From positions 1 through 64,000 of the forward strand of contig JANPWX010000344.1 of assembly GCA_024734555.1 (NCBI GenBank): a DNA stretch of 64,000 bases. Reading direction: 5' to 3'. The position numbers were made by a program, and so were the translations under genes. The notes under the pieces are model-generated. The model made no database searches. It saw only the letters and a program-made list of their open reading frames with translations, and had not been told where the DNA came from. This stretch comes from Trochalopteron elliotii (Eukaryota; Chordata; Aves; Passeriformes; Leiothrichidae). Below are positions 12,201 through 27,200 of the stretch, in pieces (position 1 is the first letter of the stretch; every line of letters begins with the position of its first letter).

Positions 12201-15200
12201 GTTCATATCTTTTGTGCTTTTCCCAGCATTTTGCCAGTCCTCCTGATGAACCTCCCCCTGTCTGTGTGGAGCATGTTTCCCAGTGCTGCTGGAACTGGCT
12301 GACCTCTCTTTTAAATGTCAGGGGTGCTTCACCCCTGCCCTGCAAATTCCATCTGCCTTTTTTAACCCTTCCTTGTGACCCTGCTTGAAGCAACACCACT
12401 TTGGGGAGGCACTTGTGCCACCAGGGCTGTGTTTTACACCCCTACAGTCACTGTTTTTTCTAGCTGTGTAACCACTGCCTCTTACTCCTCTGCTGTGTGT
12501 GTAGGATCTGGGAGGTGCCTTGTCCACACTGGGTGTCAGCAGACAGGACGAGTTTCTTGGTGGCCAGATTAATTCAGGATTAGTTGGATAACTATGAGGA
12601 ACAAATTGTAGGAGTGTGCAGCATCCAGTTTGTGCACTTGCAGGTTCTCAGCTGTGGTGGTGGTGCGGATTTAGGAAAATCCTGGCTGAACAGGGGGGTC
12701 AGTCTGGATAACAATCCAGCCTGCTGCAAAACAGCCTGTCCACTGCTGGAGGGGGCTTAGGAACCTGGTCCAATGCAAGGGGGTGGACTAGGGTGATCTC
12801 CAAGGTTCCTTCCAACCCAAACCATCCTGTGATTTCCATGCTTTTACTGTGTTTGTTTCCTGTGGGTGGAGAGGAAGGAAATGCTGCTTTGAAGTTTGGA
12901 TTTTTGCCTGCCGTGCAGCAGCAATGATGGGGAACTGAATTGTGTTATCTGCCCTGGAAAAACCCGTTCCAAAGTCTGTGCTCCTCAGCCAGGGGAGCTG
13001 GAAGGTGTCTTAATGACCAGACAACCAGATCACCATATCAGTGGCAGCAAGAGCTCTTGAATCTTTTGTTAATAAGGATAATGTGGGAAGAATGTGAGAG
13101 AAACGAGTTACAGTGGAGGCCAGTGCACACACATTTTACAGGATGGGAGGAATTTGCTCTAGAAATTATTTAAAACTGATGAGCACGTACATGATTTCAA
13201 GCACTAAAGGGAGACCTCAATCTTCTTTTGCAGAACCAGAAAACAAAGGAGCAGATTGAGAACCTGCTGCAGAACGGGGAGCACAAGGAGCTGCGGGACC
13301 GCCTGTGCTGCCGGCTGACCTTCGGCACGGCCGGGCTGCGCTCGGCCATGGGGGCTGGCTTCTGCTACATCAACGACCTCACCGTCATCCAGTCCACTCA
13401 GGTGAGCTGGGCAGGGCTCTGGGAGAGGCTTTGCCCCGCGGGGAGCAGCTGGAACAGCAGCTGGGAGCAGCCTCCTGCTGAGATCCCAGATCAGCAGCTG
13501 GGCGGGAGCATGAAAGGCTCCGTGTGCTCAGAGGAAATGAAGTGACTGGGAGAGGTTTGGCTGGGCTGGAATTTGGCCAGTGGTTAGTCTGTTACACAGC
13601 CCTGCAGTTGGGAATCTTACGAGCTGCCATAAGGTGAACTTGTAGTATTTGTCAAAAACAAAACAGCAAAAATAACCCCAAACCAAAAGAGCAAAGCCCC
13701 AACCCAACAAGCCTTTCCTTTTGCTTTTTGCACAAGTTGTGAATATGTATAGACTGAGTATGTTGCATATACTTAAACAGTTTATTTGTGCCCGCCTCTA
13801 GCCTTCACTATTGAAAGTAGAATGAGCTGATATATTTGGAACCCTTGTACTTGGAAAATCAATAAAATGTTTCTTATGACAAAGTTGCCAAATCTTATCT
13901 ACTTTGACAGATACTTTTTGTAGAAATGGAGCTTCACCTGTATGATCAAAGGTGTTTTATTACATGGTTTAGCAAGGGTTGGTAAAACCTTTCATTTAAT
14001 ACTGTGCACTTAAACTTTATAGATGGCTTCTCTTTGCAGGCTGATGCTCTAACCTCCCTCATACATGTGACTGAAATAATGTTTTCTGTTGGCCTAGGAT
14101 GGAGGGATGTGCTTAGAACTTGGAACAGTTTTAAGCTGTTTGACATTTTGTTGTCTGAATTGTACAACTGGAGCCCACACTCTTGTGGAGAGGCAAAATT
14201 CCAATGCTGTTTATAGAGGTTTGCTGTTGAAGTGTTGGTTTGAAACCCAGCCTTCTCTCTGACAGTTTTGCTCTGCAGTATCTTCTTGGGTCTAACAAAA
14301 AGCTTCCTTTGGGTGTCTGACCTGTAAACTGGACACATCCTAAAATGATGCTTCCTTCACTTCTGCCCTGCCTGATTCCTGAGGTGTGCAATCCTCCTCT
14401 GCCAGAAATGCTGTAATGGCATGAGCAGGTCTGGGTGGACTCTGTGGATGCAGTGGGAGCAGACTGAGGAGAATTGAGAAAAGGGGGTTTAAAAGTCAGT
14501 ATTTTGTTGCCAGTGGTGGAGTTGTTAAAAGCAGTCAAGCTGCTTTGAGCAAGCCCTCTTTTCTTGGAAGCAGAGGAGATTTCTGGGAGTCATTTCCCTG
14601 CTCTTGGCTTTGGAGGTGCTGGCCCTTGCCTACCCCCTTTGTGGCTCAGGCTGGTGGAGTGTGACCCAGCGTGGGTCTGCTGGCTCAGCCACACTCCTGG
14701 CACAAAGGGAAAACTGCCCTTTTGCTGGGCAGGGAATGTGTTGGCAAGCTCAGTTTCATGGGAATTGCTGGTTTTTGAGAGTTACAAACCGGGGGTGTGT
14801 GTGTCTGCTCCTTCTGCACAGCTGCTATTTTTAGTTGTTTATTAAAGCTGTGTATCGAGTTGGGAAAAGCAGCCTCTGGGAAGTGGATTAGAACTTGTTT
14901 CTGAAGTAAACTGCAGCAGATTTAATCTTTGTTTGAGCACTCTTGTTTCAGAAGCTGAGGGCAGGAACAGTTCTGCTGAAGCTGGTCTGTGCATGGGCAG
15001 CCCTGGCTCTCTGGATTTGCCCTCTTCTGGGACAGGAAGAAATGGCCAGTCAAATAGCAGACTTGAGTGTAATTAACACTTCCTTCAGTTAAAATAAGCT
15101 GTGAAGTTGCACGTGTGTTCTGTGTCCTTCATCTGATCTGATTTTTCTTCATTTGTTTTGATTACATTGATATTATGAAAAGTCAGATCCGGGAAGGTAC

Positions 15201-18200
15201 AGGATATTCAGCAGTTGCTGTGGACTCTGCTGAAAATTGCAGGTATGTGAACTCCATGCAAAGCCCTGATTCCCTGGCTTTTGTCCTACTTTGATGCATG
15301 TCCAGGTGCTTTTATTAGTGGGAAAGAAGCCTGTCACTGATCTCCACAGTGACAAAACCAGCCACCTTTGCATCAAGGAGTTTCCTTCTGTTTAAAACGC
15401 AAAGCTAAAGGTAAAAGATGAACAATTTAAATGCTGCACCTTCTAAAGCTGTTTCTGCCTCTCTGGATTTCATCGACCAAAAATCTTTGTCTTATTCTTG
15501 ATACTGTCGCTGTTCCCTCACTAGTCTTTTGAACTTGAGCATAGGGGACTGGGCATGCTGTAGATGTACACTTGTTCTGTTCCATGGATTTTGCACCGGG
15601 AAATCATTTGAACCACGCAGTGGGAGAGGTAATTGTGATACTTCAGTCACCTGAAGAGAATTTTGGCTTAGATCTGAGAGGCTGATACAGTTGTGTGCTG
15701 ACACCTGCTAATGAGTTGTTAATTAGCACCACGAGATGCCCCCGGGCCCTCCTTTAGAAGTGGTAGGAGTTTAATGGCAGTAGCAATTAGGGATACTATC
15801 AAAGCCTGAGTCTCGTTAAAGGGAAATAGAAATTCTTTGAATTGAGGAACTTTTTCAAGAGAGGATTTTACCCCAGAGGTGCTGGAATTCATAACTGCCC
15901 TTGGGGCACCTGGAAGAAGATTGTGGGAGCTCAGGTAGGGGGTTTAGACAGTGGAGAGGCTCTGCATTCACTCCTCACTGGCATTTATTGACTGACTTTT
16001 ATTTCCTGCAGCTTTCATGAAGATGTTTGGATAGCAAACAAGTCCAGTAGGACTGAGTTAACTTCAGCTGTGAAGTCTAGCTGAGCTTAAGGGACTAATT
16101 TTAAGCAAACTGCTCCATAGCAGAAAGTAAAGACATTCCTGTTTTTCTGCATACAAAATCTTAGCCTAGATAAGGGATCTGTTACAAGGCATCTGCTGTT
16201 CATGTCTTTAGATATTATTTGGGTTGTTCAAGTCAACCTGAAGAGTTTTTCCCATTCCTCTCTTTGCTCTTTGCAGCTGTGAATGGAAGTTCTTGGCAGG
16301 CTGTCAGGGCAGGGTGAACACTGTGTTTTGGGTTCAGTGTGAAGGTGACTTCAGCAGGTGATCCTGCCATGGCACAGCCTCCAGAGCTGCCACACTACTA
16401 TAACAGAGTTATATCTGTTTTAAGAATAAGTCTGTCCCTCGATGTCTGCAGCTGAGAGGGTTCTCCAAAGAGGTGCCAGTGTCCACCCGGTTGTGCTTTG
16501 GAGCACATCCTTCGAGTGCCTCCTTGGACTTGATCTCCAAGGCCTTTCCCAGCCTTAACAGTCTGTGATTCTAAAGGGCCAAAGCCGTTTCAGAAAAGAC
16601 ATCCTGGCTGGATTTCAGGGTAGGAGTCAGGCTGGCTTTCCACATACCCAGTCAGATCCAGATAAAAACATCCTGAAGGATTGTGCTAAATACTGGCTGG
16701 GGGGGGGAAATCTGTTTAATTCTGGTACAGAACACCCCCACTCCCATCAAGAGGCAACTTGCACCTCTGTGAGAGGCAGCATTTATAGGATCAGTGTGGC
16801 TCTGTTAAGTTGACTGCACTGTTTAGTGTGTTGTGTTGTGGGGAGCTGCAGCCTCTGGAAGCTTCCCTTAACAATAGTGCTTCCATCTTTTTATCTAAAA
16901 CTGCTGATCCCTTGTGGGCTGTTTCTGTGGTGGATCTTCAGAGAGATTCTGACTGGGAAATGAGTGGAGGTGAAACTGGAGTAAAAGTTAATCTTCCCAC
17001 TCAGACCATTCCCTGATTTTAAGGCAAATTTAGGACTAACACTTTGGAAACAATGTTGAAAATAGCTGACTTGTACTGCGGGCAGAGAGATAAAGACTAG
17101 GCTGGCATGTCTTATATTGCCTGAGGGGATGGACTTCCTAAATATGGATTTTCCTCACTTCAGTCTTGAGAAGATGATTTGAATAAATGAAACACAGTAT
17201 GGATTGAAAATGAGTGTTTGCTTCTTGAGGGTTTGTTGTTGTCCTACTCACTTTTATTTCCCTCAACAGTTTCTCTGGTTACTTGCTTTCTTTCAGTGAA
17301 CACCGGGGAAGAAAACACTGCTGCTTTTGTGAATGTTGTTATTGGTGTGTTTGAGCTGTGTTTTGCCTACTGACATCCATCCTTCGTGGAAGATCACCTT
17401 TAATGTTTTGTGTGCTGCAATCCAGCTAATTCTTTTCTCCTTTTTTTTTTTTTCTTTTCTGCAGGGGATCTACAAGTATCTTGAGAGGAACTTTTCAGAC
17501 TTTAAGCAGAGAGGCTTTGTTGTTGGATATGATACACGAGGTCAGGTCACCAGCAACTGCAGCAGTAAGAAGTATGAGTATTGATTACATTTGCAAGACT
17601 AGAAATGAAATTGTGGCTTTAAATGCGTTCTGTCCTATCAGCACTTTTTCTTTCTGTTTGTGATGGACTGGGCACACTCTTTCCTCTCCCTTACTCCATT
17701 GAAATGGTAAAGAGGAGAGGCTGGGACTAAATCCTTTGTGGTACCAGTTTGCCAGCAAAGGAGGAGTGTAGGGCTGCTTGCTCCACCAGAGAATTTACAG
17801 GTTGAATGCACAAGAACATTAGGCTCAATATGCCTGGAGACAAATTTGACTATGAAGGTAAATCCAGAGCATGAACATCCAGCTGGAAGTCCCTAAATAT
17901 TAATGGACTTTTAACACTGTCATTCTCTGGTATCTCACACCTGATTTAAGCTTGCTTGGGGGAGAACAATTCCACCTTGCAGCTTGCTGTAACCCAGTGT
18001 ATTTGCCCTTTGAGGAGATTTTAGCTGGAATGCTTCAAATGTAGACTTCCAGCAATGGCAAATTGTGCTCTTTGCAAGGAAAGGGAGAGCACTGCTTCCT
18101 GAATTCTCTAAGGGATCTTAGTCCCTTGTCATCAGGGAGCAAAACATGTGTGGTAATGGCATGCTATGCAAAAATGCCAACCCTGGAGCTAATTAGTATT

Positions 18201-21200
18201 TAGGCAAGGAGAAGTTAATTATTGTCGTTATTGTTGTAATTAACAGTTCTTTTTTTAAGATTTTTGTAGCATTTAATGTTTTAGGGGTGAAGGAGTCCTT
18301 GGTATGTATAATAGAGCACAGAATCCAGTGACTGTCTCTGCTTTCCCCTGAATGCCTCTCCCCTGGGCCTGAGCATGTGTGGCCCATTATCCCCCAGGCT
18401 TTTGACCCCCAGAATGTGTGGGTTAGGCACAGTCTAAAAATGGGGTAGGGTAAGAGTGATGCTCCTTCTCAGCCACACAAAGCCTAGAATTCAGATTTGA
18501 TGGTAACACAGATGTTTCACATGTCCAAGTAGCACTTCATTTCCCCACTATGTGTTTTTCCTGTCCCCCTGGGATAATGCACCCTCACAGCAGTGCTGAA
18601 ATCAAACTGAACTCCCCCAAAATCTTGTTTCCAGTGGGAGCAGAGTGCTTTTCCAGTGCTGTGTGGGCAGCAGCAGGGCCCAGGGGGACAGCAGCTCATC
18701 CAGCTGGAACAGGAACTTTAATACCGGTTACCTGGAAGAGAATAATGAGCTTCCCTGGTGGTTGAAAGGGCAAGTTTCTAATAAAGCAAGATTTAGAATT
18801 ATGGGCATGGTTCCTAAACATTCTGGAATGAGGGGTGCTGCTTTGCAGAAATATATTTCAGGAATAGATCTGCTTCCTGGACACTGTCTGAAGCTGCTGA
18901 GCAGGGCTGGCAAAGGAGCTTTGTGTGGGATACCAAATCTTTTTCCAAACCTCCTGTTGCAGATACCTGCTACTTCAAACTTTGTGGGAAGTTGTTTCTG
19001 TCCTTGAGTAAAGGATGAGTGTTCTCCCAGCGGGTTCTGTATCTTTGTGTGGGATATCTGCTTTGTTTGGGTGAGGGACTGAAGTGCCTTGCACTGTCCA
19101 GGCAGCAGCTCAAAGTGCTGGCTCAGATTCTGCAGCCTGGAAACTCTTACCCTGACTGGGCAATTTGTGGGATACCACTCTAAGCATAAGCCAAAAAGCA
19201 GTAGAGTGCTTTAAGAAACAAGTGCCTGGAGGTGACAGGAATTCCATCAGGCTGTTGGGCTGTCCTGGGGAGTTGGAGTGACTGAATATTTTCTTTTTCC
19301 TGTTGGTAGGCTTGCAAAGCTCACTGCAGCGGTCCTGCTGGCAAAAGATGTCCTTGTGTACTTCTTCTCCACCTATGTCCCTACCCCCTTTGTGGTGAGT
19401 CACCTTCTCATCCATATTGTTGCACCAAACAGTTAAGGGAGTATTTGAATTTACTGAAAAGGAGAACTAGCAATTCTTTTAATTTCTGTTATTTAACAAA
19501 AATAGAGGCTGCTTGGTACGCTTGGCTCTTCAAGGAGGCTGTAAGGAGGCTGCTGAATTTCTCAGTGCCTCTGCTTTTAATATGTCAAAAATAGGCTCTT
19601 CTAGTCACAGCAGCTTTTCCTTGCATGGTTTTAAATCCTTGCTTGTATTCCAAAAGCTCTTCTAGTGTGCTGTGTTCTGTGGATCTTGGTTTGAGGGGAG
19701 GACTGGAGTGCCTGGAGTACCCATAATTTGTTTTTCAACATGCCTTCTTGTGAATTCCTTTGCTCTGTTTCAGCCTGTGCTTCTGTAATCTGAGTGTAGA
19801 CTTTCTTTAACTGATCAGTTAGCAATTGCATTTTTGTGATTGATAAAAAGATATTTTTATGGAGAAGAATTAGAGCCAGCTTTCTGCTGCTGGCTGCTGG
19901 AGCCAGTGCAGTGTGTCAGAGTGTGTAGTTTCCAGATAAGCTGATGCAGGGTTAAGATCCCCTTCTGTGGGATGCTGTTGCCAGGCTGTCCCAGTGCTGC
20001 AGTGTTTGTGAGCACTGTCTGTGTGTTCCTTTGCAGCCCTACGCCGTGCAGCAGCTGGGGGCTGTGGCTGGGGTGATGATCACAGCCTCCCACAACCGCA
20101 AGGAGGACAATGGCTACAAGGTGAGTGGCCTGGCACAGCCCTGCCAGCTGCCTTCCAGCATTCCCTGCCTCTGCCTGTGGGGCTACAGAGTGCCTCGGGT
20201 TGGAAAAGGCCTTAAAACTCCTCCAGTCCCACCTCCTGCCATGGCAGGGAGACCTCCCACTATCCCAGGTTACTCCAAGCCCTCTCCAGCCTGGCCTTGG
20301 AACCCTCTGGGATGGGGCAGCCTGTGCCAGGGCCTCCCCACCCTCGTGGTGAAAAACCTTTTTTTGTGTGTCCATTAGAAGGACAAGTTATGTAAAGTAA
20401 TTCAGCCTTCTATAACCTGAAATGCTCGTCTGTGATAAGAGATCAGACCACACAGTTTGTGTATCTTGAGCATAAATCCGTAGTGACATTCCATAGGATC
20501 TAATTAGCAGCTGAAGAGATGCTCCAGCAATTTGTGTGTTCACTGCTGAGGTTTAAAACTCAGTATAAAACTAATCCAGAACTGAGGTGAATTCATGCAC
20601 ACAGTAGGGGACTGTGCTGAAGATGGCAATGATTTGAGTGCATTAATAAAACACAGTAACATCGTGTTGTTCCTGGTTTTTTGGCCATTGAAGAGGGGTG
20701 GGTGGCTTCACTTTGAAAGCTTGGGACAATAAAACCATCCACAATAGCAAGTGCAATGTTTGAACTGAATATTGTTTTCCTCAGCTTTATAATAACCTGA
20801 ACTAAACTCTCAGCTTTAGCTGAGCATTCTAGAACCCCTGTGGCAGGTCAGTGAGTGATGGCAATGTGAGGAAAGGCAGTCCTGCCACACCCAGAGAGAA
20901 CTCTTGGGGGGGATTGGACTGCTCTTGTCTTTCCTGGAACAAGTTGTAAGGTTCTTCACCAGCCTTTGTTTCTGCTTAGCTGGAGCAATGAGTAGGGAAA
21001 GAAGCCACATGAATTTCCCAGGTACTTCATTTGTCAAGAGGCAATTTTGTCTTCTGATACACAGCAGTTTACTTTTGCCAGGATGCTGGTTTGTTTCCTA
21101 GTCTTTCCCAAGAGCTGTTTCATCTTTCACAATTTCCTGTGTGAATTTCAGCAGCTTCTGAAGGTTTTGGACAGTTTTAACTGAAGGTGACAAACCCAGA

Positions 21201-24200
21201 GGACACTGATGAGAAGAGGCAGTGCAGATTATCTGAGCAGAGTCTGCACTGTGAACTCAGCCATGCCATTGGCAACAGACTGTGGGAAAAGTGGCCTCTA
21301 AATCTTTAACAAAGACTTTCTTATAATTGAGGGTTAGATATGGTGTTTCCACTCTAGGGAGTGTTTCCAGCTGAGAGATTACAGTTGTTCAGCTGTGGAA
21401 AAACATGGACCTTGGCACACTGCTTATCTGTTTTGCTTTGGATTCGAAAACAATTTGTACTCCTTTTTCAAGAGGAATGCCAGCCTTGGAGAAGGTGATA
21501 TTTTTCTACTGTTAGTTTGCACAGCACTCCCAGATATAAGTGCCTGGTTTTGGTTTCTCACATCCTGGAATTTCAGCTGTAATAGTTAAATACCAGCTTT
21601 TGTGAAAACAGGTTGTGTTTCCGTGTAAGCTCCATTTATCACAACTGCAGTTTTGAACTCAGAGGTTCGTGTTGAATGATTCCAAATGTCTTGAGAATCA
21701 AGCCAGTTAGATGTGGACTTCTCTGTATGACTTAGGCAGAAAGTAGGTGGAATCCTGTAGCTAAAAGAATTTACCAGGTTAATAATCTTTGTAAATAAAC
21801 TTTTGTCTCTTGTTTTCCTTCAACTTTGACCAGGTTTATTGGGAAAATGGAGCACAGATCACCTCTCCTCATGATAAGGAAATTATAAAATGTATAGAAG
21901 AGTGTGTAGAACCATGGAATGGCTCCTGGAATGAGAATCTGGTAGACACCAGTCCCCTCAGACAGGATCCTCTGAAGAAAATTTGTGACAGCTACATGGA
22001 GGATCTGACAAAGATCTGCTATCATAGGTATTTATAAAGCAAAAAGTACCAAAGTCATGTTTTTAAGTAAGCTGTGGGTTGCATGTGGAAAAACTGACTG
22101 CAGACAGACTTCACTGTGCTCTCTGAGGTGTCATTAAATTCAGGGGTCACCATCCTTAGGATTAAACCATTTAGTGGAGAATAAACCAGCTGCCTTTGGG
22201 AGTTAAGCTACTGTAGAGCACCCCAGTGGAAACCATTTAATGTAAGTGAATATACTCCAAGAGTTCTGAATAAAGTGCAGAAATTCGGAGTAAAAGTGAG
22301 GTGCACATGCATAAAATAAATTCAGTGTAAAGGTGAGGTGGGGGCAGAAGATAAGAATGAAAGGAGGAGGATGGATAACACAAAGCAGATCTGGAATAAC
22401 ACTTTAAGGTGATGGAAGAGCCTGAGTTTGATGTAGAAATCATCAATTTATTCTTGGGATACTTTGATCTGTTTAAGCAGAAGGTAAGTATTTCATTTTG
22501 CAGGAGAAGAAACTTTAGCCCAGCAATTTCTAGTGCAAAAATCAGCACTTTCCCTCATTCCTTTGAAATTAATGCAGAAATCAGCAGAATAGTACACAGG
22601 GGAACTGCAGTTCAGTTTGCTTCCTCTCACCAAAATAGTCTTGTTAAATAGCTGAAATCTTACTGAAGTTGTGTTTTCTCCTCAGGGAGCTGAATGTGCA
22701 GAGCAGTTTGAAGTTTGTCCATACCTCTTTCCATGGAGTTGGACATGACTATGTGCAGTTGGCTTTCAAAGCCTTTGGATTTCAGCCCCCCATTCCAGTA
22801 CCAGAACAAAAAGATCCAGATCCAGACTTCTCTACTGTCAAGTGCCCAAATCCTGAAGAAGGAGAATCTGTGCTGGTATTTTGGTTTTTTTCTTCATCGT
22901 ATTTCTGTGGGGAAAGACAAACTGAGGAAGAGAACAGGGAGAACCTGCTTTCAGCTGTATTAATACAGCAGGCAGTCCATGGGGGATTTTTCTTTCATTG
23001 GGTGTTAGGTGTAAATAGGAAGGCTGTGGGTTTATTAACTCTTATGTTTTGGGGGTTTTTTGCCCCCTCCTTCTCCCACCAGGAGTTGTCACTGAGGCTT
23101 GCAGAGAAAGAAGGTGCAAAAGTTGTAGTAGCCACTGATCCAGATGCAGATCGACTGGCAGTGGCAGAGCAGCAGGAAAAGTAAGTGATGAGACTCTTCT
23201 GTGTCTTCCTGCAGAAAAGGTGGTCAGTGTCATAGAATGTCCCCAAATGGTTGCCAGGCACAGGTCTTTAATCCACTCTTTTTCTTAGGTATATGGATAT
23301 TTTTCCTTCTAGCTTTGTAATTTGTTATAGCTCAAAATGTGTTTTAAATCAGTTCACTCAGCAAAGAGTGGATTAAATACTTAGTGGTGTAATAGTGAAT
23401 GGCTAAATAAAGCTCAACTGAAAACTGAGTGGTTACTAAAGACAGTAAAATCTTGTTTACTGTGTTTTCATTTATATCAGGCAAACCTTCCTTGGCAGTT
23501 GTCATGGGCTTTTTTGGTAAAGTGGTTTCTTTGGTTTTCTTTTTTTAAATATACTTTTGATTTTAATCCTTTGTTTTCTACTGTTAGCATTGAATAGAAA
23601 TTATTTTCCTCCCACTAGCAGGCCTCAGTTCTGATGGTTGTGTAAGTAAAAGCTGTGCAGGCCCTGCCTGACTGCAATGTACAGATTGCATAGGCTGCTC
23701 TGTATGGATCAGTTCTAGACTGCTCTCCTGCTGCTGGGTAACCAAAGGCCTGAGCTGTGCTGGAGCTGCCAGTGAGGGGACCCAGGGGTGTCTTTCCTTG
23801 CTGGGAGAACACTCTGGGCTCATAAATCCCTGAGGTGTGGGAAGTGTAGAGTCCTGTTGGTACGGTGGCTTTGCCTAGAGCAGCTTGCTGTGCTCACATC
23901 CCAGTGTTTAGTGACAGCAGAATTCCTGTCCCAGTGCTGTGCTCACATCCCAGTGTTTAGTGACAGCAGAATTCCTGTCCCCCAGCCCTCACCTTGCCTC
24001 TCCTAGTGTTCAGTGACAGCAGAATTCCTGTCCCCCAGCCCTTACCTTGCCTCTCCCTGCAGTGGCAGCTGGAAAGTGTTCACAGGCAATGAGCTGGCAG
24101 CCCTGTTTGGCTGGTGGATGTTTTCCTGCTGGAAGGAGAACTGCTCCCAAGATGCTGATGTGAGGAATGTTTACATGCTGGCAACCACAGTCTCCTCCAA

Positions 24201-27200
24201 GATTTTGAGGGCAATTGCACTTAAAGAGGGATTTCACTTTGAGGTGAGTGTGGGTTATGTGCTGTTGTCTCCATCCTACTGGTGACCTCATGGAATGGAG
24301 AGTGGGCAGGGGACTTCCAGGCTTCTGGCTGGGAGTTTTGAGGGATTCCAGCTCACAGAGAATGTTCTTTCACCCAGTCAAGCCTGATACCAGTCTTTCA
24401 TCTCCTCAGTGTTCTGGGACTGGGAGATCAGTGTGGGCAAAGCTCAGGGACACAAATTAACCCCTGAATTCCAGATAACAGGAGTACCTTTACCTGTGGT
24501 TATCTCCCTAGACAGAAGTTCTTCTGTGTGAGAGAAGGGAGGTTTGTGCAACCTGAGTGTTCACTACGATGTTGATGGGTTTGTAATGAGTGCTTGGAGG
24601 TTACACAGGAGCCTTTCAGATTTTCAGATGCCTCGTGCCAGTGGGGTTTGAGTTTGGGTTTACTTGAGGCAGGGACAGGCAGAGGAACTCGTGTTCAGCT
24701 CTTTAATGCAGCCTTGTTAAGAACGTGCTAAAAAAGAAACTGAGTGTTCAGTGACTGGCAGTTTAGTTCTTGCATCCAAATTAAATCTGATTTCTGTTGG
24801 ATGTTAGCCAGAAGAGAAGTAAGTGCCCAAAATCATAGCACAGACATGCAAAGGGCCAGGCCTTGTTTGCCCATGTCTTAATTAAATCCATGTGCAATAG
24901 GAATAAATATTTTTCCAAACAATGAGGAATTTAAAATTGAAAGCAACTCTGAAAACTATTTTGGGAGACTGGCTAGATAAGCCTAATCAGGGTAAATGTC
25001 AGTTCCTTGTAGTGGATTTGGTTCTCTCTCTAAATAGTAGTGTTTTTTCTTTAATTGGAAAAGGACTGAAAGAAAAAGAGAAGCTGGGAATTAACAGAAC
25101 CCCTTGGCCTTCTCTAAAAGCTCTCCCTCTTTTTTTATTTGTAACTTCCTTCTCTCCAAGAAAAACTGCTTCTAAGCCTCTGAGTGCCTTTGCATGTTTT
25201 ATGTAAAGAAACCCCAGAACAGTGCTCTCCCCTCCCAGCCCCTAAAAGTGTTGCTTTTATATTTCTGTAGCTTTTCCTTCTGAGTAACTGTCTCATCTGA
25301 TGAGCAGCACAGATGATCTGATGTGATCTCAGAGCACCACAGTCCCTGACACTTTTTCCTTGGTTTGATACTTGTGTCCTAGTTGAGTATCCACTAGGAA
25401 AATGCTATCCAGTGGCCCTTTGCCTTGGACTCATCATCCTAACTGAAGATATGACTTGTCTGATGCTTCTTTACTGTCCTTATTCTGCTTGTCAATTAAT
25501 TAGATTTAACTTTAAGGAGATAACTTTAAAACAATCAGGAAAACATCCTTAAGCTTTAGTGTTTTGACTCTGCAGCAGTCTTTCCTGTTGACCCTAAAAT
25601 TCAAAATATAGTTATATTTTCTATTTGTTTTTTTTTTTAATTTGAAATGAAGGCAATAGTGGCTATAATTTTTTCTTTGAATTGAAACTAAGTTGAAAGT
25701 ATGTATTTTAAGTGCTCTTTTTCCCTCCTGTTTTAGGAAACACTCCCTGGTTTTAAATGGATTGGAAGCAGAGTAAAAAATCTCCTAGATAATGGAAAAG
25801 AAGTTCTCTTTGCATTTGAGGAGTCTATTGGTATGAGTGCTGATATCCCTTTAAACTGTTGAGCACTGAGGGGGGAATGTGAATAGGAAGGACTGATCTT
25901 AGTTATGAAATAAAACACACAAAGTACTTAAGTAATTTTTATCCTAGTAGATAGTAACATTGTATTTTGCTCTCAGCAAATTGACTTGCCAGCTCCCATA
26001 ATTAATTATCTGACTTGCTGATTCTGGTGTTGTGCTTATCTTTCCAGCTCTATAACCCCCAAGTTAATTAGATTTCTCCTGCATATGCAGCAATAAAGCA
26101 GCTTCCATGTACTAGCCAATTTTCCTCTACAGGATCAAAGGTTAAAACTTCAGTCAAGTAAATCAGTGTAATAATCTGTCAGGTTGTTTTTCTACAATCC
26201 CTTTTTTCTTCCTAGGCTTCATGTGTGGCACTTCAGTGCTGGATAAGGATGGAGTGAGTGCAGCTGTGGTCATTGCTGAAATGGCAACTTACCTGCAGAG
26301 CCAGAGCCTGACCCTGGCACAGAAACTTGTTGACATTTATGAAATGTGAGTGGTGTTTTTCATCAGAATATTCTACCCCACTATTTTAGTGCTGGGAATA
26401 ATCTAAGGAGTATTTATTTAAATATAAATACATACATAAGTCAATGTTTGTGTCCCCCAGATGTTTTCTCATTGTAAGTTGTTGTGGGGTTTTGTGACGT
26501 AGGATGGCTTACAGCCCATCACTAGTGCAGATATCACAAGGGGCTCCAGGGAGGGCTGGAGAGGGATTTGGGACAGGACACAGGGAATGGCTTCCCACTG
26601 CCAGAAGGGATCTGTAACAGAGCAGGGGTGGAAGGAATGGCCATGGACACAATCCCAGCAATAAAACAAGGGTTGTGTTTGTCAGAATTAAGCCTGGAAC
26701 TGAGACCTTCCGGGTACCAAATGTGCCAAAACCTTCTGAATCTTAAAACTGAAAACATTAATCTGCTTGTAGGTATGGATATCACATATCCAAGACTTCC
26801 TATTTCCTGTGTTATGATCCTCCCACTATCAAAAGGATATTTGAGAGACTCCGGAACTTCGATGACCCTCAGTCTTATCCCAAATGCTGTGGGGTTTACA
26901 ACATCTTACACGTCCGAGACATCACCACTGGCTATGACAGCAGCCAGCTGAACAAGAAGTCGGTGAGTTACAAAGTGTTTTTCCAGAGGAGGCCTGCAGG
27001 AACTGAAGGAACTGACATCCCTGGTGCTGCTCCCTGAAAGGGAAGTACACTGGGAGAGAGGCAGATGGGCAATGCAGTGGTTATTCCAATACAACAGTGA
27101 CCTTTATTGGCTCACTGAGCCTGATGCTCCTGCAGAAAGGCTTCCAGGTGCTGCTGCCATGGGAGTAAGGGGCTGCTGTTGTTTTGTAGGTGCTGCCAGT

